From: a virus
Reading direction: 5' to 3' (one strand)
Virus record (IMG/VR): IMGVR_UViG_3300020183_000434
Coordinates: 1-24,832 of that record
DNA length: 24,832 nucleotides
Of the stretch, positions 1-7,063 are shown one piece after another. The position numbers were made by a program, and so were the translations under genes. Every line of letters starts with the position of its first letter. The first letter of the stretch is position 1. The notes under the pieces were generated by a model. It was not told the origin of the DNA. It did not search any database and worked only from the letters and a program-made list of their open reading frames with translations.

Positions 1-118
1 AAACACCTGTAACTTTATATGTTGCACCATCGCTACCGATTATTTCATCACCGACTAAAGTATTTCCAATTTTTTTAGTCCCATAAGGTGTGTAGATAAT
101 TGTCGACTTCAATAGACC
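1..118 (-). other. N-terminal part of an intein (Hint domain) inserted in the helicase Walker A motif
   Basis: Directly after the Walker A Lys171 the frame reads GLLKSTIIYTPYG (residues 172-184), then KKIGNTLVGDEIIGSDG and TYKVTGV. This matches the usual start of an intein: block A with the pattern C-L-x-x-x-T-x-I-x-T-P-x-G, followed by a conserved V-G-D-x-I and a small turn. The position between the Lys and the Ser/Thr of a P-loop is a known insertion hotspot. The aligned first residue is Gly (codon 116-118), not the Cys or Ser normally needed for the first acyl shift. Only 39 residues are visible; any endonuclease domain and the C-terminal His-Asn block lie outside the window. Confidence 0.72.
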
Positions 119-631
119 TTTCCCCAAACCCATATCGTCAGCTAAAATAAACTTTTTGTTTCTAACAAGTTTTTCAATTGCCTCTCTTTGATGATCCATT
201 GGTGCCCTGTGGTCGTATTTTGAATATTCAATCACAACATTTTTAACTTCATTATCTTTTATAAGTGCGGTTTTTGGAATCCAAAAATCATGTAGAGTTT
301 CACCACTAAATATTTTACCCCAAATATGATACGATTTATCTTTTTCTACAAGTAACTTTTCAACATAAATTTCTGAAGGTTCCTTCGTATACATTTTATC
401 CTCCATCATTTTTTTTCCAAAGTATGAATCAAGTTTGACCCATTTTTTTGCAACCTTTGGTGTTCGTCCGTGAAAGTTAATTATGTATTCTGCTTGAGAT
501 CTTGTTGGTGTAAATGATTTACTATTTTGTTTTTTGTGTTTTAATGCTAAGATATAGTTATTTGACCCAACATAATCATCTAACATTTGAAGGGCCCTTG
601 TTTCGGGAGTTTTTGAAATTAATTCTTCCAT
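1..631 (-). CDS. SNF2-type DNA helicase/ATPase, N-terminal part, interrupted by an intein (partial)
   Basis: The reading frame is open from an ATG at 631 down to position 1 and continues beyond the left edge; 210 residues are visible. Residues 1-135 are an N-terminal region I do not recognise, with a stretch around HGRTPKVAKKW. Residues 140-171 carry the SNF2/superfamily 2 signature: the Q-like motif DHQREAIEKL, then FILADDMGLGK, which is motif I (Walker A) ending at Lys171. The expected Thr after the Lys is missing; the sequence instead runs into an intein-like domain (see the separate entry). Family members are ATP-driven DNA translocases; T4 UvsW is a phage helicase with a role in recombination and replication fork repair, but I cannot assign this protein to UvsW specifically. 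The gene diverges from the tail genes and has its own TATTTATA element 5 nt before the ATG. It is the only large minus-strand gene in the window. Confidence 0.82.
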   Translation of the reverse strand, partial: MEELISKTPETRALQMLDDYVGSNNYILALKHKKQNSKSFTPTRSQAEYIINFHGRTPKVAKKWVKLDSYFGKKMMEDKMYTKEPSEIYVEKLLVEKDKSYHIWGKIFSGETLHDFWIPKTALIKDNEVKNVVIEYSKYDHRAPMDHQREAIEKLVRNKKFILADDMGLGKGLLKSTIIYTPYGTKKIGNTLVGDEIIGSDGATYKVTGV

Positions 632-636
632 TATAT

Positions 637-644
637 TATAAATA
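637..644 (-). promoter_or_regulatory. TATTTATA element upstream of the helicase gene
   Basis: Read on the minus strand, TATTTATA followed by ATATA stands 5 nt before the ATG at 631. The same element in the same gene-sense orientation recurs before eight other genes. If it is a promoter -10-like element, the transcript would be leaderless or nearly so. Confidence 0.5.
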
Positions 645-678
645 AAAATAGTAAATAATATAAAAAAATCAATCAAAG

Positions 679-686
679 TATTTATT
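679..686 (+). promoter_or_regulatory. TATTTATT element upstream of the gp14-like gene
   Basis: TATTTATT ends 3 nt before the ATG at 690. It lies in the 58-bp divergent spacer back to back with the minus-strand copy at 637-644, so both divergent genes have the element in their own sense. Confidence 0.45.
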
Positions 687-689
687 AAT

Positions 690-1205
690 ATGTCACAGAA
701 TAAAGTTCCAATTACAAGATTAAATAAGTTTTTCTCTGAAGAAGACTTTAATTTAGATATTTCTATGGGAGAAGAATGGTTACACGGAGATATGAATTTC
801 ACTCTTGTGTTGTATAAAGTAGATAAACAAAGAACAAATAATGACGATGTTTATGGAGAAGCATTAGAAGACGGGATACAATTTTTACCTCCTGTTGAGT
901 TTAAAGGGTATGTACAAGTTGAGGCACCAACAAATACAGACTTAGGTAGTTCGAAATTATCACAAATGGAGCCAGGTAACTTAAAAGTTGGCGTTTATCA
1001 AAAACATTTAGATGAAATGGGAATTGAAATTGAGTTTGGTGATTATATTGGGTACTACGAAACTGAAGACAGGGTTAGATATTATTCAGTTGTTAATGAC
1101 GGTCGTATATTTACAGATAATAAACATACTTATGCTGGATATAAAAAGTTTTATAGATCTATTATCGCAGCTCCTGTCAATGAAAACGAATTTAAAGGAA
1201 TATAA
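690..1205 (+). CDS. Probable virion neck/head-tail connector protein, T4 gp14-like (tentative)
   Basis: A 171-residue acidic protein with no signal peptide or membrane segment. The middle has a nucleotide-free beta-rich pattern (VYGEALEDGIQFLPPVEFKG, residues about 54-73). The C-terminal third has EFGDYIGYY and HTYAGYKKFYRS, resembling the 'region that is read as a beta barrel then YxFYR' layout of T4-type gp14 neck proteins. The assignment rests mainly on position: it lies 2 nt before a gp15-like gene, as gene 14 precedes gene 15 in T4. T4 gp14 is longer (about 256 aa), so this would be a short form. In T4, gp14 acts with gp13 to complete the packaged head before tail joining. It could instead be an unrelated virion protein. 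No Shine-Dalgarno is visible; the start is set by the upstream element and the lack of an earlier in-frame ATG. Confidence 0.45.
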   Translation: MSQNKVPITRLNKFFSEEDFNLDISMGEEWLHGDMNFTLVLYKVDKQRTNNDDVYGEALEDGIQFLPPVEFKGYVQVEAPTNTDLGSSKLSQMEPGNLKVGVYQKHLDEMGIEIEFGDYIGYYETEDRVRYYSVVNDGRIFTDNKHTYAGYKKFYRSIIAAPVNENEFKGI

Positions 1206-1207
1206 TA

Positions 1208-2248
1208 ATGGCTTTACCTAAAAATTTAAGAAAAAACTTACCTCTAACTCCTGTTAAAGTTTTAACGGAAAGAAGACAAGAACTTTTGGATAAAATCCAA
1301 GACAAAGGAACTTATTTACCAAAAGGAGTTTTACACGCAGATTTAGATAAAGGAATGTTAGAATTTGTAAAAAACGATCTATTACTTTCTGTGGATGGTA
1401 AAAAAGTACCAGTCATTGATAAAATTATTACAAACCAAAGTTGGTCACAATTTACCGAAACTTGGAATTTTAAAGACTTAGATGATAATGTTAAACTACC
1501 ATTTATCTCTACCGTTAGAATGCCCGAAGTTAAATTTGGTACAAGTCTTATTACTCAATACAAAATCCCTGATAGGAGACAATTTTTATACGCTCAAGTA
1601 CCAACATGGGATGGACAACGTAAGGGTTTTGATGTGTACACAATACCTCAACCAATACCTGTTGATATTATATTTAACGTAAAAATATTTTGTAACAGAA
1701 TGAGGGAGTTGAATGAATTTAATAAAATAGTAAATCAAAAGTTTGCGTCAAGGCAGGCATATACTGTGGTAAAAGGTCATTATATTCCCATCATATGGGA
1801 AGATGTTTCTGACGAATCATCTAAAGAATTAGAAAAAAGAAAATATTATATTCAAAATTATAAATTTTTAATGCAAGGTTTTTTATTAGATGAAGAAGAG
1901 TTTAAAGTAAGTCCCGGTATTACAAGACAAGTGACTATGTTTGAAACTGATGTTTTGAATACAAGTAGAAAAGTTAATCCACAACCTGAAAGACCTAATT
2001 TTTTTGATTTTAATTTTCCTTATTTTGTTGGTGTTACGGGTATAACCGAACCATTTTTTTATACGGCAGATTTGAAAGTTACTTCATTGGAAAATATTTC
2101 ATCATATTCTGTTTACATAAATAATAATTATGTTGGGGATGATGTTGAAACAATACAAGTGAGTAATGGTGATGTTGTGACTATAGATATTGTAAAAAAT
2201 TTAAGTGGGGATACATCAACTTTAAAGACCACGGCTTACTTACAATAA
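1208..2248 (+). CDS. Tail terminator/sheath stabiliser, T4 gp15-like, with C-terminal extension
   Basis: A 346-residue protein starting 2 nt after the preceding stop, so the two genes are surely co-transcribed; AAAGGAA lies about 9 nt before the ATG. Residues about 125-240 follow the T4 gp15 plan: a loop before PIPVDIIFNVKIFCNRMREL and NEFNKIVNQKF, then HYIPIIWEDVSDES, and KRKYYIQNYKFLMQGFLL, which parallels the gp15 segment where an RRR-type run leads into a beta strand ending the core. In T4, gp15 forms the hexameric ring that caps the tube and sheath and binds the neck. Residues about 260-346 go beyond the T4 core and look like one small beta-sandwich (strands around KVTSLENISSYSVYINN and VVTIDIVKN), possibly Ig-like. 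The similarity is by pattern, not by search. Confidence 0.6.
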   Translation: MALPKNLRKNLPLTPVKVLTERRQELLDKIQDKGTYLPKGVLHADLDKGMLEFVKNDLLLSVDGKKVPVIDKIITNQSWSQFTETWNFKDLDDNVKLPFISTVRMPEVKFGTSLITQYKIPDRRQFLYAQVPTWDGQRKGFDVYTIPQPIPVDIIFNVKIFCNRMRELNEFNKIVNQKFASRQAYTVVKGHYIPIIWEDVSDESSKELEKRKYYIQNYKFLMQGFLLDEEEFKVSPGITRQVTMFETDVLNTSRKVNPQPERPNFFDFNFPYFVGVTGITEPFFYTADLKVTSLENISSYSVYINNNYVGDDVETIQVSNGDVVTIDIVKNLSGDTSTLKTTAYLQ

Positions 2249-2398
2249 TTACTCACCGTATATATCTTTTTGTTTAGAACAATTTTTCTTTATTAATTCT
2301 TCTAAAAATTTATATATTTTGTAACCTTTTTCTTCACAATATTCTTTTAGTAACTTGTGACTTTCAATAGATATCTTAATATTTTTTATTTTTTTCAT
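2249..2398 (-). CDS. Small ribbon-helix-helix-like protein (49 aa)
   Basis: A complete 49-codon minus-strand frame from ATG at 2398 to TAA at 2249-2251, with its stop abutting the stop of the gp15-like gene. The protein is Lys-rich. NIKISIESHKLLKEYCEEKG followed by YKIYKFLEELIKKN gives the expected order of one beta strand and two helices of a ribbon-helix-helix (CopG/Arc-like) DNA-binding fold, ending in a short tail. Support for it being real: a TATTTATT element 6 nt upstream in the correct sense, an AAGG just before the ATG, and a coherent protein pattern. RHH proteins act as dimers, usually as repressors or antitoxins; no toxin gene is next to it. A role in controlling the flanking late genes is a guess. 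Confidence 0.65.
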   Translation of the reverse strand: MKKIKNIKISIESHKLLKEYCEEKGYKIYKFLEELIKKNCSKQKDIYGE

Positions 2399-2404
2399 AA
2401 CCTT

Positions 2405-2412
2405 AATAAATA
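2405..2412 (-). promoter_or_regulatory. TATTTATT element upstream of the RHH-like gene
   Basis: On the minus strand TATTTATT is followed by AAGGTT and the ATG at 2398. The octamer is identical to the copy before the gp14-like gene on the other strand. Confidence 0.45.
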
Positions 2413-2498
2413 TTTAATAAGTATGAAAAAAGTATGTTTTTTTTCTTACTGTTATAAAAATAAATGAATAAACCACAATTTTTTACATTTTTTTGAAG

Positions 2499-2506
2499 TA
2501 TTTATA
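2499..2506 (+). promoter_or_regulatory. TATTTATA element upstream of the tail sheath gene
   Basis: TATTTATAATAAAAAATAAA begins at 2499; the octamer ends 32 nt before the sheath ATG. The tail tube gene has the same element at the same 32-nt distance. The spacer 2399-2538 otherwise holds only AT-rich sequence with T runs and a 14-codon frame that I do not consider a gene. Confidence 0.55.
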
Positions 2507-2538
2507 ATAAAAAATAAATTTCAAATACAAACTGAAAA

Positions 2539-5500
2539 ATGGCTAGTGGAAAAGTTTTTGTATCTCCAGGTGTTTATACTTCTGAAAGAGACTTAACATT
2601 CGTAACACAGAGTGTTGGTGTTACAACTTTAGGTATTGTTGGTGAGACTTTACAGGGTCCTGCCTTTGAACCTATATTTATAAAAGATTATGATGAATTT
2701 ATTTCTGTTTTTGGTAATGGAGATAAAGGATCAAGCCCTACAAAATTCGTGGATACCAGTATACCAAAGTATGAGGCAGCTTATATTGCTAAAGCATATT
2801 TAGAAGAATCAAATCAACTTTATGTGACAAGGGTATTGGGTCTATCTGGTTACGATGCGGGACCTTCATGGTCAATAACAACAATAGGAAATATTGATGG
2901 AGAAACAGTATCACCTACTGATGCAGTGTATCCTGCAGGATTAACTACATTTACTTTTACGGGATCGACTGGTAGCACTTCTACTATCGCATATACTTCA
3001 TCTATACCATCATTTATACCAAATATTAATTCACCTTACATTAATCCTGATGGTGGACAAACAACATTATCTGAAGACTTTGAAAATTACATTTTTAATG
3101 AAATAACAAATTTTAGTTTGAGTTCTTCTCTTTCTGGTAGAACCGCTTTGTTTTTTGGTTCAATTTCACAATCTTCATTTAACGCCATTACTGGTTCATC
3201 ATATAATCCTTCAGGGGTGGATACTTTTGAAAACGTTTTAGGGGTTGAAAATATAATTAATACTTCATTAGATTATACGTCAGGTCAAAATGATATTTGG
3301 TACTCAACTCTTTTCAGTATATCTACACCTACAATTTACACAGGCACTGGATTTGGTATTGTTGTTTCAGCAATCACATCAACAGGTGTTGGTTCATACT
3401 CAGGTACGGTTAGAGTTCTTGGTACATTATATACAGGTAGTAGTTATACTGATTATGATGATGTTGTTGTTGCAACATTACGTTCTAGAGGTGTTGCAAC
3501 ATATGCTAGTGATAATGGACCTGTCTATAAGGTTAGTGCAACAACCGCTGTTGGTATGGTAGCTACTGGTGTGTACTCAGGACTAAGTCAAGACCCGTAT
3601 GGTACTTTTGAAATAACAGGAACGACTACCGATGGAACAAATAGTTCGTTTTCTTTTGATGTTTCTATGGCAAGTAGTCAAACTAACTTCATCGCTAAAA
3701 CTTTAGGTACAACTAACTTTAATGGGACATTAAGTTCTGATGATTTTCCAATATTTGTAGAAGAGGCGTATCCAACTTTCTTATCTGAAGGTTATTTACA
3801 AAATAAAATCAGAGGTTTAAATTCTTCTTTGGTCGCATTGCCTGGTCTCAGAAATACACCAAATACAAACACTATAGCATATAGTTTAGAAAAATACCAA
3901 ACACCTGAAACTCCATTCATAGTTTCAGAATTAAGAGGGAATAAAGTTTATAAATTATTTAAATTAATAACAATTTCTGATGGTACAAATGCTAATTTTA
4001 GATTTAAAACCACAATTGCAAATATTGATTTAGATAATAATACTTTTGATGTAGTCATTAGAGACTTCAATGATACTGATTCAAGTCAAGTAGTTCTTGA
4101 TAGATTTAATAATTGTACAATGGATCCAACAAGTAATTCTTATATCGCTAAAAAAATTGGTACTTCTAATGGCGAATTCCCTTTAAGATCAAGATACGTC
4201 ATGTTAGAATTGAGTGAAGAAGCACCAACAGATGCGGTTCCAGCAGGTTTTGAAGGATTGGTTCAAAGATCATATGGTTCTGCTAAACCACCATTCTTAA
4301 ATTTTAAAACTTTATATTACGGTCCAAACGGTTTAAGGTATACCCCCCCATTCTCATATTTCTTCGGAGGTGAAATCAGAGCAGGCGCAAGTGGAGATAG
4401 AAAAAGAAATGTTCAATTAGGTGTCTCATCTCAATTAGGTTTTGACTTCGATCAATTGACATACAGAGGAAAACAAGCACCTACTAATTTAGCAACAGGT
4501 GAAGGTACCGAATGGAACTACGTAACAAAAGGTTTCCATATGGATAGTGGGGCAACTGTAGTGTTAATAGGTGGTAATGGGCCTACTTCAGGCGAATCTA
4601 AATTCTTTGTGGGGGAGGCTAGTTTCCAAACAAATCCAACAAGTACGTCTGACCCATATTATGGTTCAAACGCTAGAAAATTCACATTATTATTTGCAGG
4701 TGGATTTGACGGTTGGGACATTTATAGAAAATGGAGAACTAATGGTGATGGGTTTGCCTTAGGAGGAACTAACTTCCTTAAAGGTTACAAATCAGACGCA
4801 ACTTACCCTAACGCAACTGGATGGGGAGCGTTTAGAAGAATTACAGGACCTAATCAAGAAATATGGGCAAACACAGACTATTACGCATATTTGTGGGGTC
4901 AAAAAACATTTGCAAATCCTGAAGCGGTTGATATTAATATATTTACAACACCGGGTATTGACTATGTTAATAACTCTAACCTTGTTGAAGAGGCGGTAGA
5001 AATGGTTGAAAGCGATAGAGCAGACTCAATTTATATTTGTACAACTCCTGATTACAACTTATTTACAACATCATCAATTAATAATTTAAATGATAATTTA
5101 ATTTTCCCTGAAAATGCTATTGAAAATTTAGAGGACACAGGTATTGATTCTAACTATACTGCAACTTATTACCCTTGGGTATTGAAAAATGATACAGAAA
5201 ATAATGAACAAATTTGGATTCCTGCTACGGGTGAAGTTGTTAAGAATTTAGCATACACTGATAAAATTTTTAAACCTTGGTTCGCATCTGCGGGTTATAC
5301 AAGAGGGGTTGTGAATGCGGTTCAAGCAAGAAAACGTTTAACTCAAGACGATAGAGACACACTTTATAAAGGTAGAATTAACCCGATTGCAACATTTACA
5401 GATATCGGAACAGTTATTTGGGGTAATAAAACTTTACAAATTAGAGAATCTGCACTTGATAGAATCAACGTTAGAAGATTACTATTACAGGCAAGAAAAT

Positions 5501-5769
5501 TAATTTCAGCAGTGGCGGTTAGATTGCTATTTGAACAAAACGACGATAAAGTTAGACAACAATTCTTAGACTCAGTTAATCCAATTTTGGATGAAATTAG
5601 AAGAGAAAGAGGTTTAATTGACTTTAGAGTTCAAGTATCAAGTGCCGCTGAAGATTTGGATTCAAATACAATGACAGGTAAAATATTCTTGAAACCAACA
5701 AGAGCATTAGAATACATTGATATTGAATTTGTTATCACACCAGCAGGGGCATCTTTCGATGATGTTTAA
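2539..5769 (+). CDS. Tail sheath protein, T4 gp18-like, oversized
   Basis: At 1076 residues this is well above T4 gp18 (659). The N-terminus GKVFVSPGVYTSERDLT and GETLQGPAFEPIFIKDYDEF (to about residue 110) is typical of contractile sheaths. Residues about 113-385 are a Ser/Thr/Gly-rich insertion with beta-strand character. Residues about 385-620 include DPTSNSYIAKKIGT, a conserved sheath segment; a similar SQTNFIAKTLGT lies at the end of the insertion, so this segment may be duplicated. The C-terminal 400 residues carry FAGGFDGWD, the extended C-terminal domain and RRLLLQARKLISAVAVRLLF, ending in YIDIEFVITPAGASFDDV, which in the family joins neighbouring subunits during contraction. The gene follows its own TATTTATA element and ends before a hairpin. 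Function is clear; the role of the insertion (surface decoration of the tail) is inferred. Confidence 0.95.
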   Translation: MASGKVFVSPGVYTSERDLTFVTQSVGVTTLGIVGETLQGPAFEPIFIKDYDEFISVFGNGDKGSSPTKFVDTSIPKYEAAYIAKAYLEESNQLYVTRVLGLSGYDAGPSWSITTIGNIDGETVSPTDAVYPAGLTTFTFTGSTGSTSTIAYTSSIPSFIPNINSPYINPDGGQTTLSEDFENYIFNEITNFSLSSSLSGRTALFFGSISQSSFNAITGSSYNPSGVDTFENVLGVENIINTSLDYTSGQNDIWYSTLFSISTPTIYTGTGFGIVVSAITSTGVGSYSGTVRVLGTLYTGSSYTDYDDVVVATLRSRGVATYASDNGPVYKVSATTAVGMVATGVYSGLSQDPYGTFEITGTTTDGTNSSFSFDVSMASSQTNFIAKTLGTTNFNGTLSSDDFPIFVEEAYPTFLSEGYLQNKIRGLNSSLVALPGLRNTPNTNTIAYSLEKYQTPETPFIVSELRGNKVYKLFKLITISDGTNANFRFKTTIANIDLDNNTFDVVIRDFNDTDSSQVVLDRFNNCTMDPTSNSYIAKKIGTSNGEFPLRSRYVMLELSEEAPTDAVPAGFEGLVQRSYGSAKPPFLNFKTLYYGPNGLRYTPPFSYFFGGEIRAGASGDRKRNVQLGVSSQLGFDFDQLTYRGKQAPTNLATGEGTEWNYVTKGFHMDSGATVVLIGGNGPTSGESKFFVGEASFQTNPTSTSDPYYGSNARKFTLLFAGGFDGWDIYRKWRTNGDGFALGGTNFLKGYKSDATYPNATGWGAFRRITGPNQEIWANTDYYAYLWGQKTFANPEAVDINIFTTPGIDYVNNSNLVEEAVEMVESDRADSIYICTTPDYNLFTTSSINNLNDNLIFPENAIENLEDTGIDSNYTATYYPWVLKNDTENNEQIWIPATGEVVKNLAYTDKIFKPWFASAGYTRGVVNAVQARKRLTQDDRDTLYKGRINPIATFTDIGTVIWGNKTLQIRESALDRINVRRLLLQARKLISAVAVRLLFEQNDDKVRQQFLDSVNPILDEIRRERGLIDFRVQVSSAAEDLDSNTMTGKIFLKPTRALEYIDIEFVITPAGASFDDV

Positions 5770-5785
5770 TAAAAAAAATAAAAAG

Positions 5786-5809
5786 TGGGAGGTAATAAAT
5801 TATCTCCCA
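5786..5809. terminator. Hairpin after the sheath gene, possible (bidirectional) terminator
   Basis: A 10-bp stem (TGGGAGGTAA with TTATCTCCCA, one G-T pair) closes a 4-nt loop, 17 nt after the sheath stop. On the plus strand it is followed only by TTATATTTATA, a weak U tract. On the minus strand it is followed by CTTTTTATTTTTTTTA, a good U tract. It may act as an attenuator between the sheath and the downstream genes, or protect the sheath mRNA 3' end. Confidence 0.45.
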
Positions 5810-5812
5810 TTA

Positions 5813-5820
5813 TATTTATA
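5813..5820 (+). promoter_or_regulatory. TATTTATA element upstream of the 46-aa gene and HAD gene
   Basis: TATTTATAATAAAAA starts at 5813, immediately after the hairpin; the octamer ends 13 nt before the ATG at 5834. Its placement suggests that transcription restarts here after partial termination of sheath transcripts. Confidence 0.5.
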
Positions 5821-5833
5821 ATAAAAATTAATT

Positions 5834-5974
5834 ATGAAAATTCAAAAAAAACTTGTTAAAGAGAGTGTTGGGTTAGATACTAAAAACAAAAAAAGTTTTT
5901 CAGAAAAAAAACAAAATATTGTTATTACTGAAAAACAACTTGAAAAACTTTTAGAAAAATTAAATAAGAAATGA
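5834..5974 (+). CDS. Small Lys-rich protein (46 aa), coupled to the HAD gene
   Basis: ATG at 5834 to TGA at 5972-5974. The stop overlaps the start of the HAD gene as ATGA, the classic arrangement for translational coupling. The product is very basic, with MKIQKKLVKES at the N-terminus, a disordered Lys/Ser middle and a C-terminal amphipathic helix (VITEKQLEKLLEKLNKK). I do not recognise a family. The pentapeptide ITEKQ also occurs in the 74-aa protein at 24393-24617. LVKE|S near the N-terminus resembles the (I/L)xE cleavage site of T4-type prohead proteases, which could mean that it is packaged in the head, but this is speculative. Support for being real: upstream element, overlap with the next gene, and consistent codon use. 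Confidence 0.65.
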   Translation: MKIQKKLVKESVGLDTKNKKSFSEKKQNIVITEKQLEKLLEKLNKK

Positions 5975-6996
5975 ATTTTAAAAAACACATAAAAGAACAG
6001 GTTTTTAAAAAAAAAATTATTAACCAAATTTATAAATACGCAATTTCTGAAGGTATTTATGATGTTGGAAATGAAGAGTCTGAAGATTTAAGACCCGATT
6101 TAAAATATTATGCGTTTGATTGGGACGATAATTTAATGTACATGCCAACAAAAATTATGGTAATGACTGAAAATGATGATGAAATAGGGATGTCAACTGA
6201 AGATTTTGCAGAACACAGACACCAAATAGGTGTTGAGAATTTCAAATATAAGGGGTCAACTATTGTTGGTTATTCTCCTGATCCGTTTATTTATTTTAAA
6301 GAGGCCGGTGAGAATAAATTTCTTATTGACTCGATGATTGCACCTGTTGGACCTGCTTGGAATGATTTTGTAGAATGTTTGAACGGTGGGTCACTATTTG
6401 CTATTATTACCGCAAGAGGTCATAGTCCACAAACGTTAAGAAGAGCTGTTTTCAATTTAATTGCAAAAAATCATAATGGTATCAATAAAAGTGAAATAAT
6501 AAAAAATCTTAAAATATACCACGAAATGATTTCTAAAACTGGAAGTTTAAAAGAAGATATTGATTCGAAAAAATTTGATGCGGATTTTAATGGTAGCGAT
6601 TTAGTTCTTAAGTATTTGGATAGATGTTTAATGGCGCCAGTAACTTACGGTCAGGGAAGTGCTGCTAATCCGGAAGAAGGTAAAAAAGTGGCTTTAAGAA
6701 AGTTTATAAGTGATTGTAGACAATCAGCAAAAGAACTCGTCCAATCTCTTTTAGAAAAAAACCCAATTTTAAAATTATCTGACTTAGTCCCAAAATTTAA
6801 AAATGATGTTTCATTTAATGAAGTTATGGACGACATAGATATTGATGAGTTTATTACAAAAAACGTTAAGATAGGATTTTCAGATGACGATGTGAAAAAT
6901 GCAGAAGCTCAAAGAGATATGTTAAGTCAAGAATATCCAAATGAACCAATCAATGTATATTATACTAAAGGAGGAGAAAAAAGAAAATTTAATTAA
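5971..6996 (+). CDS. HAD-fold hydrolase (phosphatase-like)
   Basis: A 341-residue protein with the haloacid dehalogenase motifs in order. Motif I is YYAFDWDDNL (Asp50 nucleophile, Asp52 acid/base; Asn54 where Thr or Val is usual). Motif II is FAIITARGH (Thr147). The C-terminal acidic motif is IGFSDDDVKN (residues about 301-310), preceded by Lys300 that could serve as motif III. Between motifs I and II about 85 residues form a possible cap. HAD enzymes hydrolyse phosphate monoesters, with Mg2+ held by the Asp residues; the substrate (nucleotide, DNA 3'-phosphate or protein) cannot be told. It lies between the sheath and tube genes, so it is probably expressed late, and its start overlaps the stop of the 46-aa gene. 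The N-terminus MNFKKHIKE|Q resembles a T4 capsid-targeting sequence. Confidence 0.8.
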   Translation: MNFKKHIKEQVFKKKIINQIYKYAISEGIYDVGNEESEDLRPDLKYYAFDWDDNLMYMPTKIMVMTENDDEIGMSTEDFAEHRHQIGVENFKYKGSTIVGYSPDPFIYFKEAGENKFLIDSMIAPVGPAWNDFVECLNGGSLFAIITARGHSPQTLRRAVFNLIAKNHNGINKSEIIKNLKIYHEMISKTGSLKEDIDSKKFDADFNGSDLVLKYLDRCLMAPVTYGQGSAANPEEGKKVALRKFISDCRQSAKELVQSLLEKNPILKLSDLVPKFKNDVSFNEVMDDIDIDEFITKNVKIGFSDDDVKNAEAQRDMLSQEYPNEPINVYYTKGGEKRKFN

Positions 6997-7063
6997 GTTA
7001 AGTTATAGCTAATATATAATTTTAAAAAAAAAGAAAGTAAATAGAAAAAAAATTAAACGCAGA

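Noticed and set aside
637-644. TATAAATA on the plus strand as a T4-type late promoter
   Set aside because: Plus-strand TATAAATA here is only the complement of the minus-strand TATTTATA serving the helicase; other plus-strand genes carry TATTTATA, not TATAAATA, in their sense.
1012-1221. 69-codon frame overlapping the end of the gp14-like gene
   Set aside because: Other-frame shadow; hydrophobic, patternless and overlapping the start of the gp15-like gene.
2423-2467. 14-codon frame on the plus strand (MKKVCFFSYCYKNK) in the spacer before the sheath gene
   Set aside because: Very short, overlaps no known element and has no protein pattern; more likely chance in AT-rich DNA.
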